DNA from: Pseudomonadota bacterium
GTDB taxonomy: Bacteria; Pseudomonadota; Alphaproteobacteria; Sphingomonadales; Sphingomonadaceae
Assembly: GCA_963205285.1 (NCBI GenBank)
Contig: CAUJJQ010000104.1
Span: 1-14,947, forward strand
Reading direction: 5' to 3'
Length of the DNA: 14,947 nt
This document shows, piece after piece, positions 1-6,825 of this stretch. Below the pieces are notes generated by a model that had not been told where the DNA came from, ran no database searches, and saw only the letters and a program-made list of their open reading frames with translations. Each line of letters starts with the position of its first letter. Position 1 is the stretch's first letter. The position numbers and the translations under genes were made by a program.

Positions 1-393
1 CTAAACCTTGCCAATCGCGGGCGCGACGTGCGCTGTTTCGTCCATGCCATCGAAGCATGGGTCATCGATACGCTGGGCGATTTTGGCATTGCTGCGCGCC
101 GGGCGGAGGGACGGATTGGCATCTGGTGCGATGGGCCGGACGGGCGGGAGGCAAAGATTGGCGCGATCGGTGTGCGCGTGCGCCGATGGGTCAGTCTGCA
201 TGGCCTGTCGATTAACGTCGCGCCCGACCTCACCCATTTTTCGGGCATCATCCCGTGTGGGATCAGCGAATTTGGGGTCACCAGTCTGGCCGACCTTGGC
301 ATCGATGCAGACATGGCTGCGGTTGATGTCGCATTGGCGCGCCATTTTCCGGGCTTCCTCCAACGACTGGGAGGCGCTAATATATGCGCATGA
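1..393 (+). CDS. lipB: Octanoyltransferase LipB, C-terminal part (5' end outside window)
   Basis: LipB moves the octanoyl group from acyl carrier protein to a lysine of lipoyl-domain proteins in the cytoplasm, the first step of lipoate synthesis. The open frame runs in from the left edge; 130 residues are present, roughly the last 60 percent of a normal LipB of about 210-230. The visible part has the family signature: the AKIGAIGVR segment with the expected catalytic lysine (local residue 52), then HGLSINV, DLTHF and IIPCG with the catalytic cysteine (local residue 86, codon 256-258). The gene ends at TGA 391-393 and overlaps the next gene by 10 bases, so the two are probably cotranscribed. 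No truncation or frameshift is seen in the visible part. Confidence 0.95.
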   Translation, partial: LNLANRGRDVRCFVHAIEAWVIDTLGDFGIAARRAEGRIGIWCDGPDGREAKIGAIGVRVRRWVSLHGLSINVAPDLTHFSGIIPCGISEFGVTSLADLGIDADMAAVDVALARHFPGFLQRLGGANICA

Positions 394-737
394 GCAAGAT
401 AATGTTGCGCGCGGCGCCCATCCTCCTCCTCCCGCTACTTGGCGGATGTGACTGGTTTTCCGGGCAAAAAAGCGAAAGCGACATGCGCAACGTCGAAATA
501 TTGCCCGGCACCGCATCCGATGAGATGATAACGCTCGACAGTGCAGCAGGCGATGGCACCGCGATTGACCCCAGCGTCGCTACCGGCCCTGCAACCCCCG
601 CTGCTGCCAGCGCGGATGAGCCCAGCAGCGATGCCGAGGATAAGGGGACGGACGCGGCACCGGCCGACGGGGCGAATGGGGGCGATCAGGTCATCGCCCC
701 GCCCGCCAGCGACGCGGCGGATAAGAATAAACGCTAG
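384..737 (+). CDS. Small predicted lipoprotein, acidic low-complexity tail
   Basis: A 117-residue protein of unknown function. The N-terminus is a lipoprotein signal: basic MRMSKIMLR, a hydrophobic run, then LGGC with the lipidated cysteine at residue 22. The rest, especially from about residue 55, is rich in Ala, Pro, Asp, Gly and Ser and looks disordered; I see no domain. The ATG at 384 is chosen because GGGAGG (369-374) lies 9 bases before it. A second in-frame ATG at 390 would give an ATGA overlap with the lipB stop but sits 15 bases from that site. The residue before the lipobox Gly-Cys is Gly, which allows either inner or outer membrane sorting. The gene converges on queE and their stop codons share four bases. 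Confidence 0.75.
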   Translation: MRMSKIMLRAAPILLLPLLGGCDWFSGQKSESDMRNVEILPGTASDEMITLDSAAGDGTAIDPSVATGPATPAAASADEPSSDAEDKGTDAAPADGANGGDQVIAPPASDAADKNKR

Positions 738-1375
738 TCTATCCCCAAAATCTTATGCGTCTGTAACGACAGGCGCCAGCGCGGATGGTCGTAGATGTGC
801 GCCATCGCGGCGCGGACATTTGCCGCACGCTTTGTATCCTCGGCAACGTCCATAGGCTGGACGAAAAAATGGCTGAACGCCCAATTTTCCATCGCGCGCC
901 AGTCGCTGCCCGGCTGCGGCCAGATGAGTTTCAATTCATCGCCCGATGTCTGCACGACGTCGCTGCCCGCCTTTGGGCTGATGCAGATCCAGTCGATGCT
1001 GCGCGGCACCGCCAAAGTCCCATTGCTTTCGATGGCGATGCGAAAGCCCGCGCCATGCAGCGTATCAATCAGCGGCGCATCCACCTGCAACATCGGTTCG
1101 CCGCCGGTCAGCACGACCAGCCGACCCGCCATCCCACCACCCCAGATTGCGGATATTGCCGCTGTCAACGCAGCGGCATCGGCAAAGCGCCCTCCGCCCT
1201 GCCCGTCCATCCCGACAAAATCGGTGTCGCAAAATTGGCAGATGGCATCCGCGCGGTCAGCCTCGCGCCCTGTCCATAAATTGCACCCGGCAAAGCGGCA
1301 GAAAACCGCGCGCGCGCCGCTCTGCGCCCCTTCGCCCTGGAGCGTGACGAACATTTCCTTGACTGCGTAACTCAT
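734..1375 (-). CDS. queE: 7-carboxy-7-deazaguanine synthase QueE
   Basis: A radical SAM enzyme that converts 6-carboxy-5,6,7,8-tetrahydropterin to 7-carboxy-7-deazaguanine in queuosine precursor synthesis. The 213 residues fit the family. The cluster-binding cysteines are C31, C46 and C49, which is CX14CX2C, the unusual spacing typical of QueE instead of the usual CX3CX2C. The SAM-contact motif TGGEP is at 90-94, and the N-terminal TLQGEG (11-16) is typical. The start ATG (1375-1373) overlaps the queC stop by four bases (ATGA), so translation is probably coupled to queC, whose product acts directly after QueE. The 3' end overlaps the convergent lipoprotein gene by four bases (CTAG). queD and queF are not in this window. 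Confidence 0.95.
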   Translation of the reverse strand: MSYAVKEMFVTLQGEGAQSGARAVFCRFAGCNLWTGREADRADAICQFCDTDFVGMDGQGGGRFADAAALTAAISAIWGGGMAGRLVVLTGGEPMLQVDAPLIDTLHGAGFRIAIESNGTLAVPRSIDWICISPKAGSDVVQTSGDELKLIWPQPGSDWRAMENWAFSHFFVQPMDVAEDTKRAANVRAAMAHIYDHPRWRLSLQTHKILGID

Positions 1376-2106
1376 GGGCAGAGCGGGTCGGCGGCATAGC
1401 GCGTCGGGTCGGGTAGCCCGGCCTCTGCAAAGCCCTTTGCCCGCAGGCGGCAGGCATCACAGCGCCCGCAATGCACCCCTGTAGGGTCGGGGTCATAGCA
1501 GGTCCAGCTCATCCCCGCGTCAATGCCGACCCGTGCCGCTTCGCGGGCGATATCCGCCTTTGTCATGTGGAGGAGCGGGGTGGCAAAGGTAAAGCCCGCA
1601 CCCTCCACCCCGTCGCGCGTCGCCAGATTGGCGGTCGCGGCAAAGCTGTCGATAAAGGCGGGGCGACAATCGGGGTAGCCCGAATAATCGAGCGCATTGA
1701 CCCCCAAATATATGGTCTTGGCGCCGCGCGCTTCGGCAAGACCGAGCGCGAGGCTGAGGAAGATGAGGTTGCGCGCCGGCACATAGGTGACGGGGATATT
1801 CTGCACATCGCCCGTCGCCCCAGATGTCGCGCCCACCCCATCCTTTGGCACCGCAATATCGGCGGTCAGTGCCGACCCGCCAAAGCGCGTCAGATCGAGC
1901 GGCAGAATGATATGTTCGGCAGCACCCAGCGCCTTGGCGACGCGCACCGCTGCATCCAGTTCGCAGCGGTGGCGCTGATTATAATCGATGGTAAGGGCGA
2001 TGGCGTCAAACCCCGCTTCACGCGCGAGCGCGAGGCAGACGGTCGAATCCAGCCCGCCGGACAGCAAGGTAACCGCCAACGGCCGTGTTTTAATGGGGTG
2101 CGCCAT
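1372..2106 (-). CDS. queC: 7-cyano-7-deazaguanine synthase QueC
   Basis: An ATP-dependent enzyme that turns 7-carboxy-7-deazaguanine into 7-cyano-7-deazaguanine (preQ0). The 244 residues match the family. The PP-loop ATP motif SGGLDST is at 16-22, YPDCR at 144-148, and the zinc cysteines C203, C213, C216 and C219 lie in the C-terminal HCGRCDACRLR region. The ATG at 2106 is the only sensible start before the PP-loop; its Shine-Dalgarno is weak. It is the first gene of a two-gene queC-queE operon. The non-coding stretch upstream holds a strong hairpin about 50 bases before the start. I did not recognise a preQ1 riboswitch there. Confidence 0.95.
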   Translation of the reverse strand: MAHPIKTRPLAVTLLSGGLDSTVCLALAREAGFDAIALTIDYNQRHRCELDAAVRVAKALGAAEHIILPLDLTRFGGSALTADIAVPKDGVGATSGATGDVQNIPVTYVPARNLIFLSLALGLAEARGAKTIYLGVNALDYSGYPDCRPAFIDSFAATANLATRDGVEGAGFTFATPLLHMTKADIAREAARVGIDAGMSWTCYDPDPTGVHCGRCDACRLRAKGFAEAGLPDPTRYAADPLCP

Positions 2107-2157
2107 GGCGGCGCTATGCCCCCGACGCGCGATTTGGGCAAGTCACCCAAAGAAAAT

Positions 2158-2182
2158 GAGCCGCCCCGGGTTGGGGCGGCTC
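2158..2182 (-). terminator. Strong hairpin followed by a U-rich stretch on the - strand
   Basis: A perfect 10-bp inverted repeat (2158-2167 with 2173-2182, loop of 5) that is very GC-rich. Read on the - strand it is followed by ATTTTCTTT, so it resembles a factor-independent terminator in that direction; the + strand has no T-run after it. It could end a small RNA, end read-through from the secreted-protein gene about 285 bases upstream, or act as a leader hairpin for queC, whose ATG is 51 bases downstream. The - strand just upstream also has a small GATCC/GGATC hairpin (2186-2199). The U-run is interrupted by one C, so termination strength is uncertain. Confidence 0.55.
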
Positions 2183-2256
2183 AGGTCGATCCATCAGGAT
2201 CTGCTAGGGAGGAAGTGAGCCACAATCGAGGGTTCACCCCACCCTTGTCGCGGGAT

Positions 2257-2264
2257 ATGGTTAA
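2257..2264 (-). promoter_or_regulatory. Possible CtrA half-site TTAACCAT
   Basis: The - strand carries TTAACCAT, the 8-base motif known to be associated with CtrA-controlled genes in alphaproteobacteria. It lies about 75 bases before the terminator-like hairpin and about 150 bases before queC. A single 8-base match can occur by chance and I see no convincing -10/-35 pair around it, so this is a weak call. Confidence 0.2.
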
Positions 2265-2286
2265 AATTGCGTGAAGACAGTGGGTG

Positions 2287-2349
2287 ACGCCCCCATTGTC
2301 ATCTTCGCTCGTATCTCGACTTCGCTCGATACGAACGGGGTGGGGGCGT
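2287..2349. repeat. Intergenic palindrome with a REP-like core
   Basis: The outer arms ACGCCCCCA (2287-2295) and TGGGGGCGT (2341-2349) are perfect complements. Between them is an inner hairpin CGTATC (2310-2315) / GATACG (2328-2333) around the core TCGACTTCGCTCGA. Cores of this CTCGACTTCGCTCGA type are familiar to me as scattered intergenic repeats in sphingomonads. No open frame with coding character covers it. It may act as a two-way transcription barrier. Confidence 0.6.
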
Positions 2350-2364
2350 TTCTCAACAACCATT

Positions 2365-2446
2365 CGTGTCGAGCCTTGAGGGATTTCGAGTGAAATGGCA
2401 CATTTCACGGCTGGGAAATCCCGGCAAGATGTAAGGTCGAGACACG
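2365..2446. repeat. Three-tier intergenic palindrome
   Basis: Three nested perfect arm pairs lie around one centre: CGTGTC (2365-2370) with GACACG (2441-2446), GGGATTTC (2380-2387) with GAAATCCC (2415-2422), and GTGAAAT (2390-2396) with ATTTCAC (2402-2408), loop GGCAC. A further CCTT/AAGG pair (2374-2377 with 2433-2436) extends the outer arm. The block is non-coding and sits between queC and the secreted-protein gene, next to the preceding palindrome. The two may be one composite repeat unit. Confidence 0.6.
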
Positions 2447-2466
2447 TGCGACCATATCCCCCAGCG

Positions 2467-2886
2467 CTAACTGCAAGCGCCGATGCGCCGCCCCTCCAGC
2501 GATTGGGAAAAGGGTGCGCCGCGCACCACGCCCTGCGTTTCGATTTGCACCAGTCGGTTGGTTTCGCGGCGGATGGTGGTGCGGCCATAGCCTGCGGTGC
2601 CGCAGTCATAGCCGACCGTCACCTCTGCATTGCCGTCGGCGACGACAAAGCGGGTGCAGGCGCTGCGTTGGTGACGAATCTGGATGAGCTGCGCGGTATC
2701 GCCCAAGCATATGCGCTGGCTCGTCCCGCCGTCACGGTCGGTCAACTGCCAGCCGCCGCGTTCCAATTGCCCAAGCATGGCGAGCCCCGGCGTCTGCGCG
2801 GCAACAGGCATAGCAAAGCCAGCAACCATCATCGCCGTGCCCGCCAAACCATATCTATATTTCCACAAATTGTGGATCATCTGCAT
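2467..2886 (-). CDS. Small secreted protein, possibly DUF3617-like
   Basis: A 139-residue protein of unknown function. The N-terminus (MQMIHNLWKYRYGLAG, then a hydrophobic run to VAAQ) looks like a Sec signal peptide with cleavage after Ala at about residue 30, so the mature part is periplasmic. The mature protein has the pattern RICLGD, a Cys in SACTRF, then VTVGYDCG, GYGRTTIRRET and a C-terminal GAC; the four cysteines may form two disulfides. This resembles the DUF3617 group common in sphingomonads, but I hold that loosely. The ATG at 2886 is chosen because GAGG lies 5 bases before it and a good -10 box sits about 57 bases upstream; a start at 2940 would touch that promoter. It follows hslO on the same strand but seems to have its own promoter. 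Confidence 0.7.
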   Translation of the reverse strand: MQMIHNLWKYRYGLAGTAMMVAGFAMPVAAQTPGLAMLGQLERGGWQLTDRDGGTSQRICLGDTAQLIQIRHQRSACTRFVVADGNAEVTVGYDCGTAGYGRTTIRRETNRLVQIETQGVVRGAPFSQSLEGRRIGACS

Positions 2887-2942
2887 CAGCCCCTCAACCG
2901 CCGGTGCATAACATCGCGCCCCCACGCGCTGTTTGCCCAAGC

Positions 2943-2948
2943 ATTATA
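2943..2948 (-). promoter_or_regulatory. Perfect -10 box (TATAAT) before the secreted-protein gene
   Basis: On the - strand the sequence reads TATATAATGC, a consensus sigma-70 -10 hexamer. A start site near 2936 would give a 5' leader of about 50 bases to the ATG at 2886. The -35 region is poor (CTAGTT or TCTAGT at the right distance), which is common for housekeeping promoters in this class. Confidence 0.5.
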
Positions 2949-2987
2949 TACGCGCCCTAGCGTAAACTAGATGAACAGGGGCTTTCG

Positions 2988-3947
2988 CTATGGCGGGGGG
3001 CACAGTCCGGCTGGGTCGATGCCAAAATGGCGCGAGCAGAAGGCGCAATCAATGCCGATCATCCCGTCATCGCCGACCATATCGGCGCGTTCGTCGGGTG
3101 GAAAGCGCGCGACGACACTTTGCAAATGGCTGAGGTCACAGCGGCACCCGCGCGTCAATAACGGGCCTTGTTCGACTAATATGTCGCCATCATCATGGAA
3201 AAGTCGCCATGCCAAGGCTTCGAGGCTGAGCGTCCTGTCGGTCAATTCGGCTGCCGCCAATGTGCTGGCCAGCGTTTCTACATGCTGCCAGCGCGCGTCC
3301 GCATCCAAATTTTCGTCGCGCACCACGATGCGTTCACGCCCGACTTCGCCCGCCGCCAATTGCTGCATCATCGCCCCGCCTGCGACACAGCCCTGCCCCG
3401 CCACATGGGCAACTGCGATACGCGCAAAGGTCGGCAATTGTTCGGATTGGCGGAAATATGTCTGCGCCGCGTCGGCCAGCCCGTGCCCTTCCAAGGGGAC
3501 AATCCCCTGATAGCGTCCGCCATCGCCGCCCGCGACCGGCCCCTGATCAACCGTAATCGCCAGATAGCCATTGCCGAACAGCGCAAAAAGGCTGGGGTCG
3601 ACGCCTGCTTCGACCAGCTTTTCGGCATCAAAGTCGAGGTATCCGCGCAATTGCCCGGCGCGATAGTCAGCCACCAGCAGGCGGATCGGCCCGTTTTCGG
3701 TCTGCGCCTGGAGTGTAATCTGGCTCTCTTCATCCTTGAGCGTTGCGCCAAGCAAGGCGGCAAGCACCAAGGCTTCAGCCAAAACCCGTTCGGCAGCGGG
3801 GGGATATTGGTGGGCGGACAATATGGTGTCGAGCACCGGCCCCAAACGCACCAACCGGCCGCGCGCATCCACCCCGGGCAGGGTTAGCGAAAGCGTGCGG
3901 TCGAAATGCGTTTCCCCATCATCAACATTGTCCCCGGCATCGCTCAC
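2988..3947 (-). CDS. hslO: Redox-regulated chaperone Hsp33
   Basis: Hsp33 is a cytoplasmic holdase that is switched on by oxidation and unfolding and protects proteins during oxidative stress. The zinc/redox switch is present near the C-terminus: C268 and C270 (GCRC) followed by C301 and C304 (DCAFC), which is CXC-X30-CXXC as in the family. The N-terminal fold is also recognisable ([20 protein letters not shown]). With the GTG start at 3947 the protein has 319 residues, slightly longer than usual. That start overlaps the argF stop by four bases (GTGA), the same junction as argD/argF. An in-frame GTG at 3965 is an alternative; neither has a strong Shine-Dalgarno. It is last in the argD-argF-hslO operon, so its level should follow arginine-gene expression. 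Confidence 0.93.
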   Translation of the reverse strand: MSDAGDNVDDGETHFDRTLSLTLPGVDARGRLVRLGPVLDTILSAHQYPPAAERVLAEALVLAALLGATLKDEESQITLQAQTENGPIRLLVADYRAGQLRGYLDFDAEKLVEAGVDPSLFALFGNGYLAITVDQGPVAGGDGGRYQGIVPLEGHGLADAAQTYFRQSEQLPTFARIAVAHVAGQGCVAGGAMMQQLAAGEVGRERIVVRDENLDADARWQHVETLASTLAAAELTDRTLSLEALAWRLFHDDGDILVEQGPLLTRGCRCDLSHLQSVVARFPPDERADMVGDDGMIGIDCAFCSRHFGIDPAGLCPPP

Positions 3948-4885
3948 AGCCGACCAAAGGCCCACAAAAGGATGGATTTTTGCGCGTGCAGCCGGTTTTC
4001 CGCTTCGTCCCAGATCCGCGATTGCCCACCGTCGAGCACGCTGTCGCTTGCCTCCTCCCCACGGTGCGCGGGCAAGCAGTGGAGGAAAATGGCATCGCCC
4101 GCCGCACCGGCCATCAGTGCATCATTGACCTGATAGGGGGCCATTGCCGCCAATTTATTATGGACATGTTCCTGCCCCATCGACACCCATGTGTCGGTGA
4201 CGATAACATCGGCCCCCGCCGCTGCGCTTGCCGCATCGCGGGTGAGGGTGATGGTCGCGCCCGCCGCGCGCGCGGCGTCGGCAAAGCGCGGGTCGGGGTC
4301 ATAGCCTTCGGGAACGGCATAGCGCACTTCAAAATGCATCAGCCCCGCCGCCTCTATAATCGAATGGAGGACATTATTGCCATCGCCCAACCATGCGAGC
4401 TTCAGGCCGGGCAGAGCCTTGCCACTTTCGATGATGGTCAGCAAATCGGCCATGATTTGCGACGGGTGTGACAGGTCGGTCAGTCCGTTGATGACCGGGA
4501 CGCTAGCAAAAGCGGCCATTTCCTCTATCTTGGCATGGTCATCGGTGCGGATCATGATCGCATCGACATAACGCGACAGGACGCGCGCGGTATCGGCGAT
4601 GGATTCGCCGCGCCCCAATTGCATCGATCCTGCTTCCATGACGATGGTGGTGCCGCCCAATTGGCGCATCGCCATGTCATAGGATACGCGGGTGCGGGTC
4701 GAGTTTTTGTCAAACACCATGCCCAACACATGGCCGGCAAGCGGTGCATCACCATCCACCCGCCCCTTGGGCCATGGCGTGCCATCCGCACCGCGCCGCG
4801 CCGCTTTGCGGGTCAGCGCGTCGGATATCATCGCGGCGATACCATCACCCCCCGCATCGGCAAGGTTCAGGAAATGGCGCGTCAC
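3944..4885 (-). CDS. argF: Ornithine carbamoyltransferase
   Basis: Catalyses carbamoyl phosphate plus ornithine to citrulline, the sixth step of arginine synthesis, in the cytoplasm. The 313 residues fit. Carbamoyl phosphate motifs are STRTR (62-66) and HPSQ (140-143; the third residue varies between families, often Cys or Thr). Ornithine motifs are DTWVSMG (231-237) and HCLPAHR (269-275). A stretch around residues 27-52 (KAARRGADG to DAPLAG) looks longer than in typical enzymes. The GTG start at 4885 is chosen because it overlaps the argD stop (GTGA) and gives the normal N-terminus; frame upstream of it reads argD sequence out of frame. Second gene of argD-argF-hslO. Confidence 0.96.
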   Translation of the reverse strand: MTRHFLNLADAGGDGIAAMISDALTRKAARRGADGTPWPKGRVDGDAPLAGHVLGMVFDKNSTRTRVSYDMAMRQLGGTTIVMEAGSMQLGRGESIADTARVLSRYVDAIMIRTDDHAKIEEMAAFASVPVINGLTDLSHPSQIMADLLTIIESGKALPGLKLAWLGDGNNVLHSIIEAAGLMHFEVRYAVPEGYDPDPRFADAARAAGATITLTRDAASAAAGADVIVTDTWVSMGQEHVHNKLAAMAPYQVNDALMAGAAGDAIFLHCLPAHRGEEASDSVLDGGQSRIWDEAENRLHAQKSILLWAFGRL

Positions 4886-6075
4886 GCGGGCACCGGCGTG
4901 TAGGACGCCGCCCCTGCCGACAATTTTTCCATACATTCGGCGATATGTTCGTCGGTGATGATCAGCGGCGGCAGGACGCGAAAGACATTTTCGCCCGCCG
5001 CAACGGTTAGCAGCCCATGATTATCGCGCAGATGGGCGACAAAATCACGACTGACAGCCGGATCCTTCATCTTGATGCCCAGCATCAATCCGCGCCCGCG
5101 AATCTCCGCGAATAAATGATCATAATTGGGCAGCATTTGTTCAAATGCGGCGCGCAGCCGGTCGCCCATCTGGGTTACATGGTCGAGGAAGCCGGGTGCC
5201 TCCATCACATCGAGGATGGCGCTGCCCGCTGCCATGGCGAGCGGGTTGCCACCATAGGTGGAACCATGGGTGCCGATGACCATGCCCTTGGCCGCCTCTG
5301 CCGTCGCTAGGCAGGCGCCCATGGGAAAGCCGCCGCCAATCCCCTTGGCCGAGGTTAATATGTCGGGCGTGATGCCATAATGTTCATAGGCCCACATCTT
5401 GCCCGTCCGGCCATAGCCGCACTGAATTTCATCGAGGATGAGGAGGAGGCCATGTTCATCACAGGCCTTGCGCAGTCCGGTGATAAATTCGTGCGTGCCG
5501 GCAGTCATCCCCCCTTCGCCCTGCACGGTTTCGACCATGAAACCGGCGGTTTCATCGTCAATCAGCGCCAGCGCGCCGGCCAGATCATTAAACTGGGCAT
5601 AGGCAAAGCCGGGGAGCAAAGGTTCAAAACCATCGCGCATCTTGGGCTGGTCGGTCGCCGAAATCGCGCCCAAGGAACGGCCATGAAAGGCGTTTTTAAA
5701 GGTGATGAGCTTATACCGTTCGGGGTTGCCGTTGACATCATGGTAACGGCGCGCGGTTTTAATTGCGCATTCGATCGCCTCCACCCCTGAATTGGTGAAA
5801 AATACGGTGTCGGCAAAGCTGTTATCGACGATGCGCTGCGCCAGCGCTTCGCCCTGCGGGCTGCCATAAAGGTTGGACACATGCATCAAGGTTGCGGCTT
5901 GATCGGCAATTGCCTTGGTCAGATGCGGGTGCCCATGGCCGAGCGCATTGACCGCAATCCCCGCCGCAAAATCGAGCGCACGGCGACCATCCTCACTGAT
6001 TAAATGCACCCCTTCGCCGCGCACGGGACGAAAGCCGCAACGTGGGTAAACGGGCATCAGGGGGGTAATCGTCAT
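4882..6075 (-). CDS. argD: Acetylornithine/succinyldiaminopimelate aminotransferase
   Basis: A PLP enzyme that converts N-acetylglutamate semialdehyde to N-acetylornithine; the same family often also serves lysine synthesis. The 397 residues are normal. The PLP lysine is K244 in [13 protein letters not shown], the aspartate contacting the pyridine nitrogen is D215 in LILDEIQCG, and NSGVEA (95-100), NAFHGRS (128-134) and STYGGNP (272-278) are typical. The ATG at 6075 is chosen because GGAGG (6082-6086) ends 6 bases before it; the in-frame ATG at 6081 directly touches that site. The open frame continues far upstream, but that part is a leader with hairpins, not protein. First gene of the operon; a terminator immediately before the ribosome binding site suggests attenuation. 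Confidence 0.96.
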   Translation of the reverse strand: MTITPLMPVYPRCGFRPVRGEGVHLISEDGRRALDFAAGIAVNALGHGHPHLTKAIADQAATLMHVSNLYGSPQGEALAQRIVDNSFADTVFFTNSGVEAIECAIKTARRYHDVNGNPERYKLITFKNAFHGRSLGAISATDQPKMRDGFEPLLPGFAYAQFNDLAGALALIDDETAGFMVETVQGEGGMTAGTHEFITGLRKACDEHGLLLILDEIQCGYGRTGKMWAYEHYGITPDILTSAKGIGGGFPMGACLATAEAAKGMVIGTHGSTYGGNPLAMAAGSAILDVMEAPGFLDHVTQMGDRLRAAFEQMLPNYDHLFAEIRGRGLMLGIKMKDPAVSRDFVAHLRDNHGLLTVAAGENVFRVLPPLIITDEHIAECMEKLSAGAASYTPVPA

Positions 6076-6086
6076 CGCCATCCTCC

Positions 6087-6115
6087 AAAACAAAAAGGCG
6101 ACCCAATGGGCCGCC
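6087..6115 (-). terminator. Factor-independent terminator just before the argD ribosome binding site
   Basis: Read on the - strand: an 8-bp GC stem (6108-6115 with 6097-6104, loop of 3) followed at once by TTTTTGTTTT (6096-6087), then GGAGG and the argD start. One pair is G-U on the - strand, where the + strand would have an A-C mismatch, so the structure is better in the argD direction. A full terminator inside the leader, with no gene ending upstream on that strand, is the arrangement of an attenuator. Confidence 0.8.
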
Positions 6116-6194
6116 TGATCTGGTCCGCCCCCTTCATAGGGGGCGGAAGGGATGGAATCAATCCGGCACCAAGACCCATTAGTCGCGCAGTTTA
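6087..6194 (-). promoter_or_regulatory. Candidate attenuator leader of argD-argF-hslO
   Basis: Between a short ORF and argD the - strand RNA can form: (i) a helix of the end of that ORF with 6184-6191, partners 6215-6223, with one bulged base; (ii) a hairpin CCGCCCCC/GGGGGCGG at 6139-6146 with 6125-6132; (iii) the terminator at 6097-6115. The segment 6173-6180 is complementary over 8 pairs (one G-U) to 6105-6112, the loop and upstream stem side of the terminator, so pairing there would block terminator formation. A weaker local helix of 6175-6179 with 6152-6156 would compete. Helix (i) and the antiterminator can coexist on paper, so how sensing is coupled is not clear. I recognise no known riboswitch. 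Confidence 0.55.
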
Positions 6195-6254
6195 CGGTGT
6201 CGCAGCGGCAACCCACTTGCGCGCGTCGCGGTGCACAGGCAGTGTCCGCGCCAT
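6192..6254 (-). CDS. Candidate arginine leader peptide (20 residues)
   Basis: A short ORF read from ATG 6254 to TAA 6192: MARTLPVHRDARKWVAAATP. It carries Arg at positions 3, 9 and 12 (CGG, CGC, CGC), two of them within four codons, and lies upstream of the argD terminator. The Shine-Dalgarno is poor (a G-rich stretch 12 or more bases away), and an in-frame GTG at codon 7 is another possible start. Its ATG overlaps the ATG of the divergent DUF1285 gene in the palindrome CCATGG, so the promoter of this transcript would lie inside that gene. Coding status rests on position and Arg content only; three Arg in 20 is modest for an attenuator peptide. Confidence 0.35.
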   Translation of the reverse strand: MARTLPVHRDARKWVAAATP

Positions 6255-6825
6255 GGCACGATTTGCCCCGCCCCCGCCTGCGCTCAACAGCGCGCTCGAT
6301 GCGCTGCTCGCCTATATCGATGCCGACGCGCCGCCGCCGGTGGATGACTGGCACCCCGATGCGCGCGGCGACATTGACATCGTCATCCGGGCCGATGGCA
6401 GTTGGTGGCATGAGGGGGGGGAGATTGGCCGCCCCGCGATGGTGCGGCTATTTTCCCGCATCCTGCGGCGAGAGGGAGATGGCAGCCACGTGCTCGTCAC
6501 CCCGGCAGAGTTATTGCGTATAAAGGTGGAGGATGCGGCCTTTACCGCCGTCGAAATGCGCGCCGATATTTGGGACGGCGAACAATTATTGCTGTTCCGG
6601 CTCAACAATGGGGAAAATATCCTCGCCGATGCCGATCACCCGATTTATTGGCGCGGCGGGGACACAGGTGCGCGCCCCTATATCCGCGTGCGCGGTGATG
6701 CCGCCCGCCCGCTCGAGGCGCGACTGACCCGCGCTTGCTATTATGCGCTGGCCGAACGTGCAGACGACAGCGGCGTTGTATGGAGCGCGGGGCAGCAATT
6801 CTCCCTATTGGGCGCGGCGGCATGA
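6253..6825 (+). CDS. DUF1285 family protein
   Basis: A 190-residue soluble protein of the DUF1285 family, widespread in alpha- and gammaproteobacteria, function not established. Family features visible: DIDIVIRADGSWWHEGGEIGRPAMVRLFSRILRRE in spirit of the conserved N-terminal half (from about residue 36), VTPAELLRIKVEDAAF in the middle, and DADHPIYW near residue 124. No signal peptide or membrane segment. The ATG at 6253 gives a normal length although its Shine-Dalgarno is weak. Its stop overlaps the start of the next gene (ATGA), so it heads a three-gene unit with the Nudix hydrolase and the CCA-adding enzyme. It is divergent from argD and its first codons overlap the candidate leader ORF. 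Confidence 0.85.
   Translation: MARFAPPPPALNSALDALLAYIDADAPPPVDDWHPDARGDIDIVIRADGSWWHEGGEIGRPAMVRLFSRILRREGDGSHVLVTPAELLRIKVEDAAFTAVEMRADIWDGEQLLLFRLNNGENILADADHPIYWRGGDTGARPYIRVRGDAARPLEARLTRACYYALAERADDSGVVWSAGQQFSLLGAAA

Noticed and set aside
2107..2210. preQ1 riboswitch upstream of queC
   Set aside because: The genes make it plausible, but I could not match the short hairpin with A-rich tail or the preQ1-II layout; the strong hairpin is adequately described as terminator-like.
1471..2274. Long + strand open frame opposite queC
   Set aside because: Shadow of a complete QueC with all motifs, no family resemblance of its own, and it runs into the palindromic non-coding stretch.
6072..6179. 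A 35-codon ORF on the - strand (ATG 6179 to TGA 6072) whose stop overlaps the argD ATG as ATGA
   Set aside because: It runs through the two hairpins and the U-tract, has no Shine-Dalgarno and a composition set by those structures. Chance is the better reading, although coupled translation into argD cannot be excluded.
6082..6411. Long N-terminal extension of ArgD in the same frame
   Set aside because: The extension has no ArgD similarity, covers the terminator and antisense DUF1285, and a good ribosome site fixes the start at 6075.
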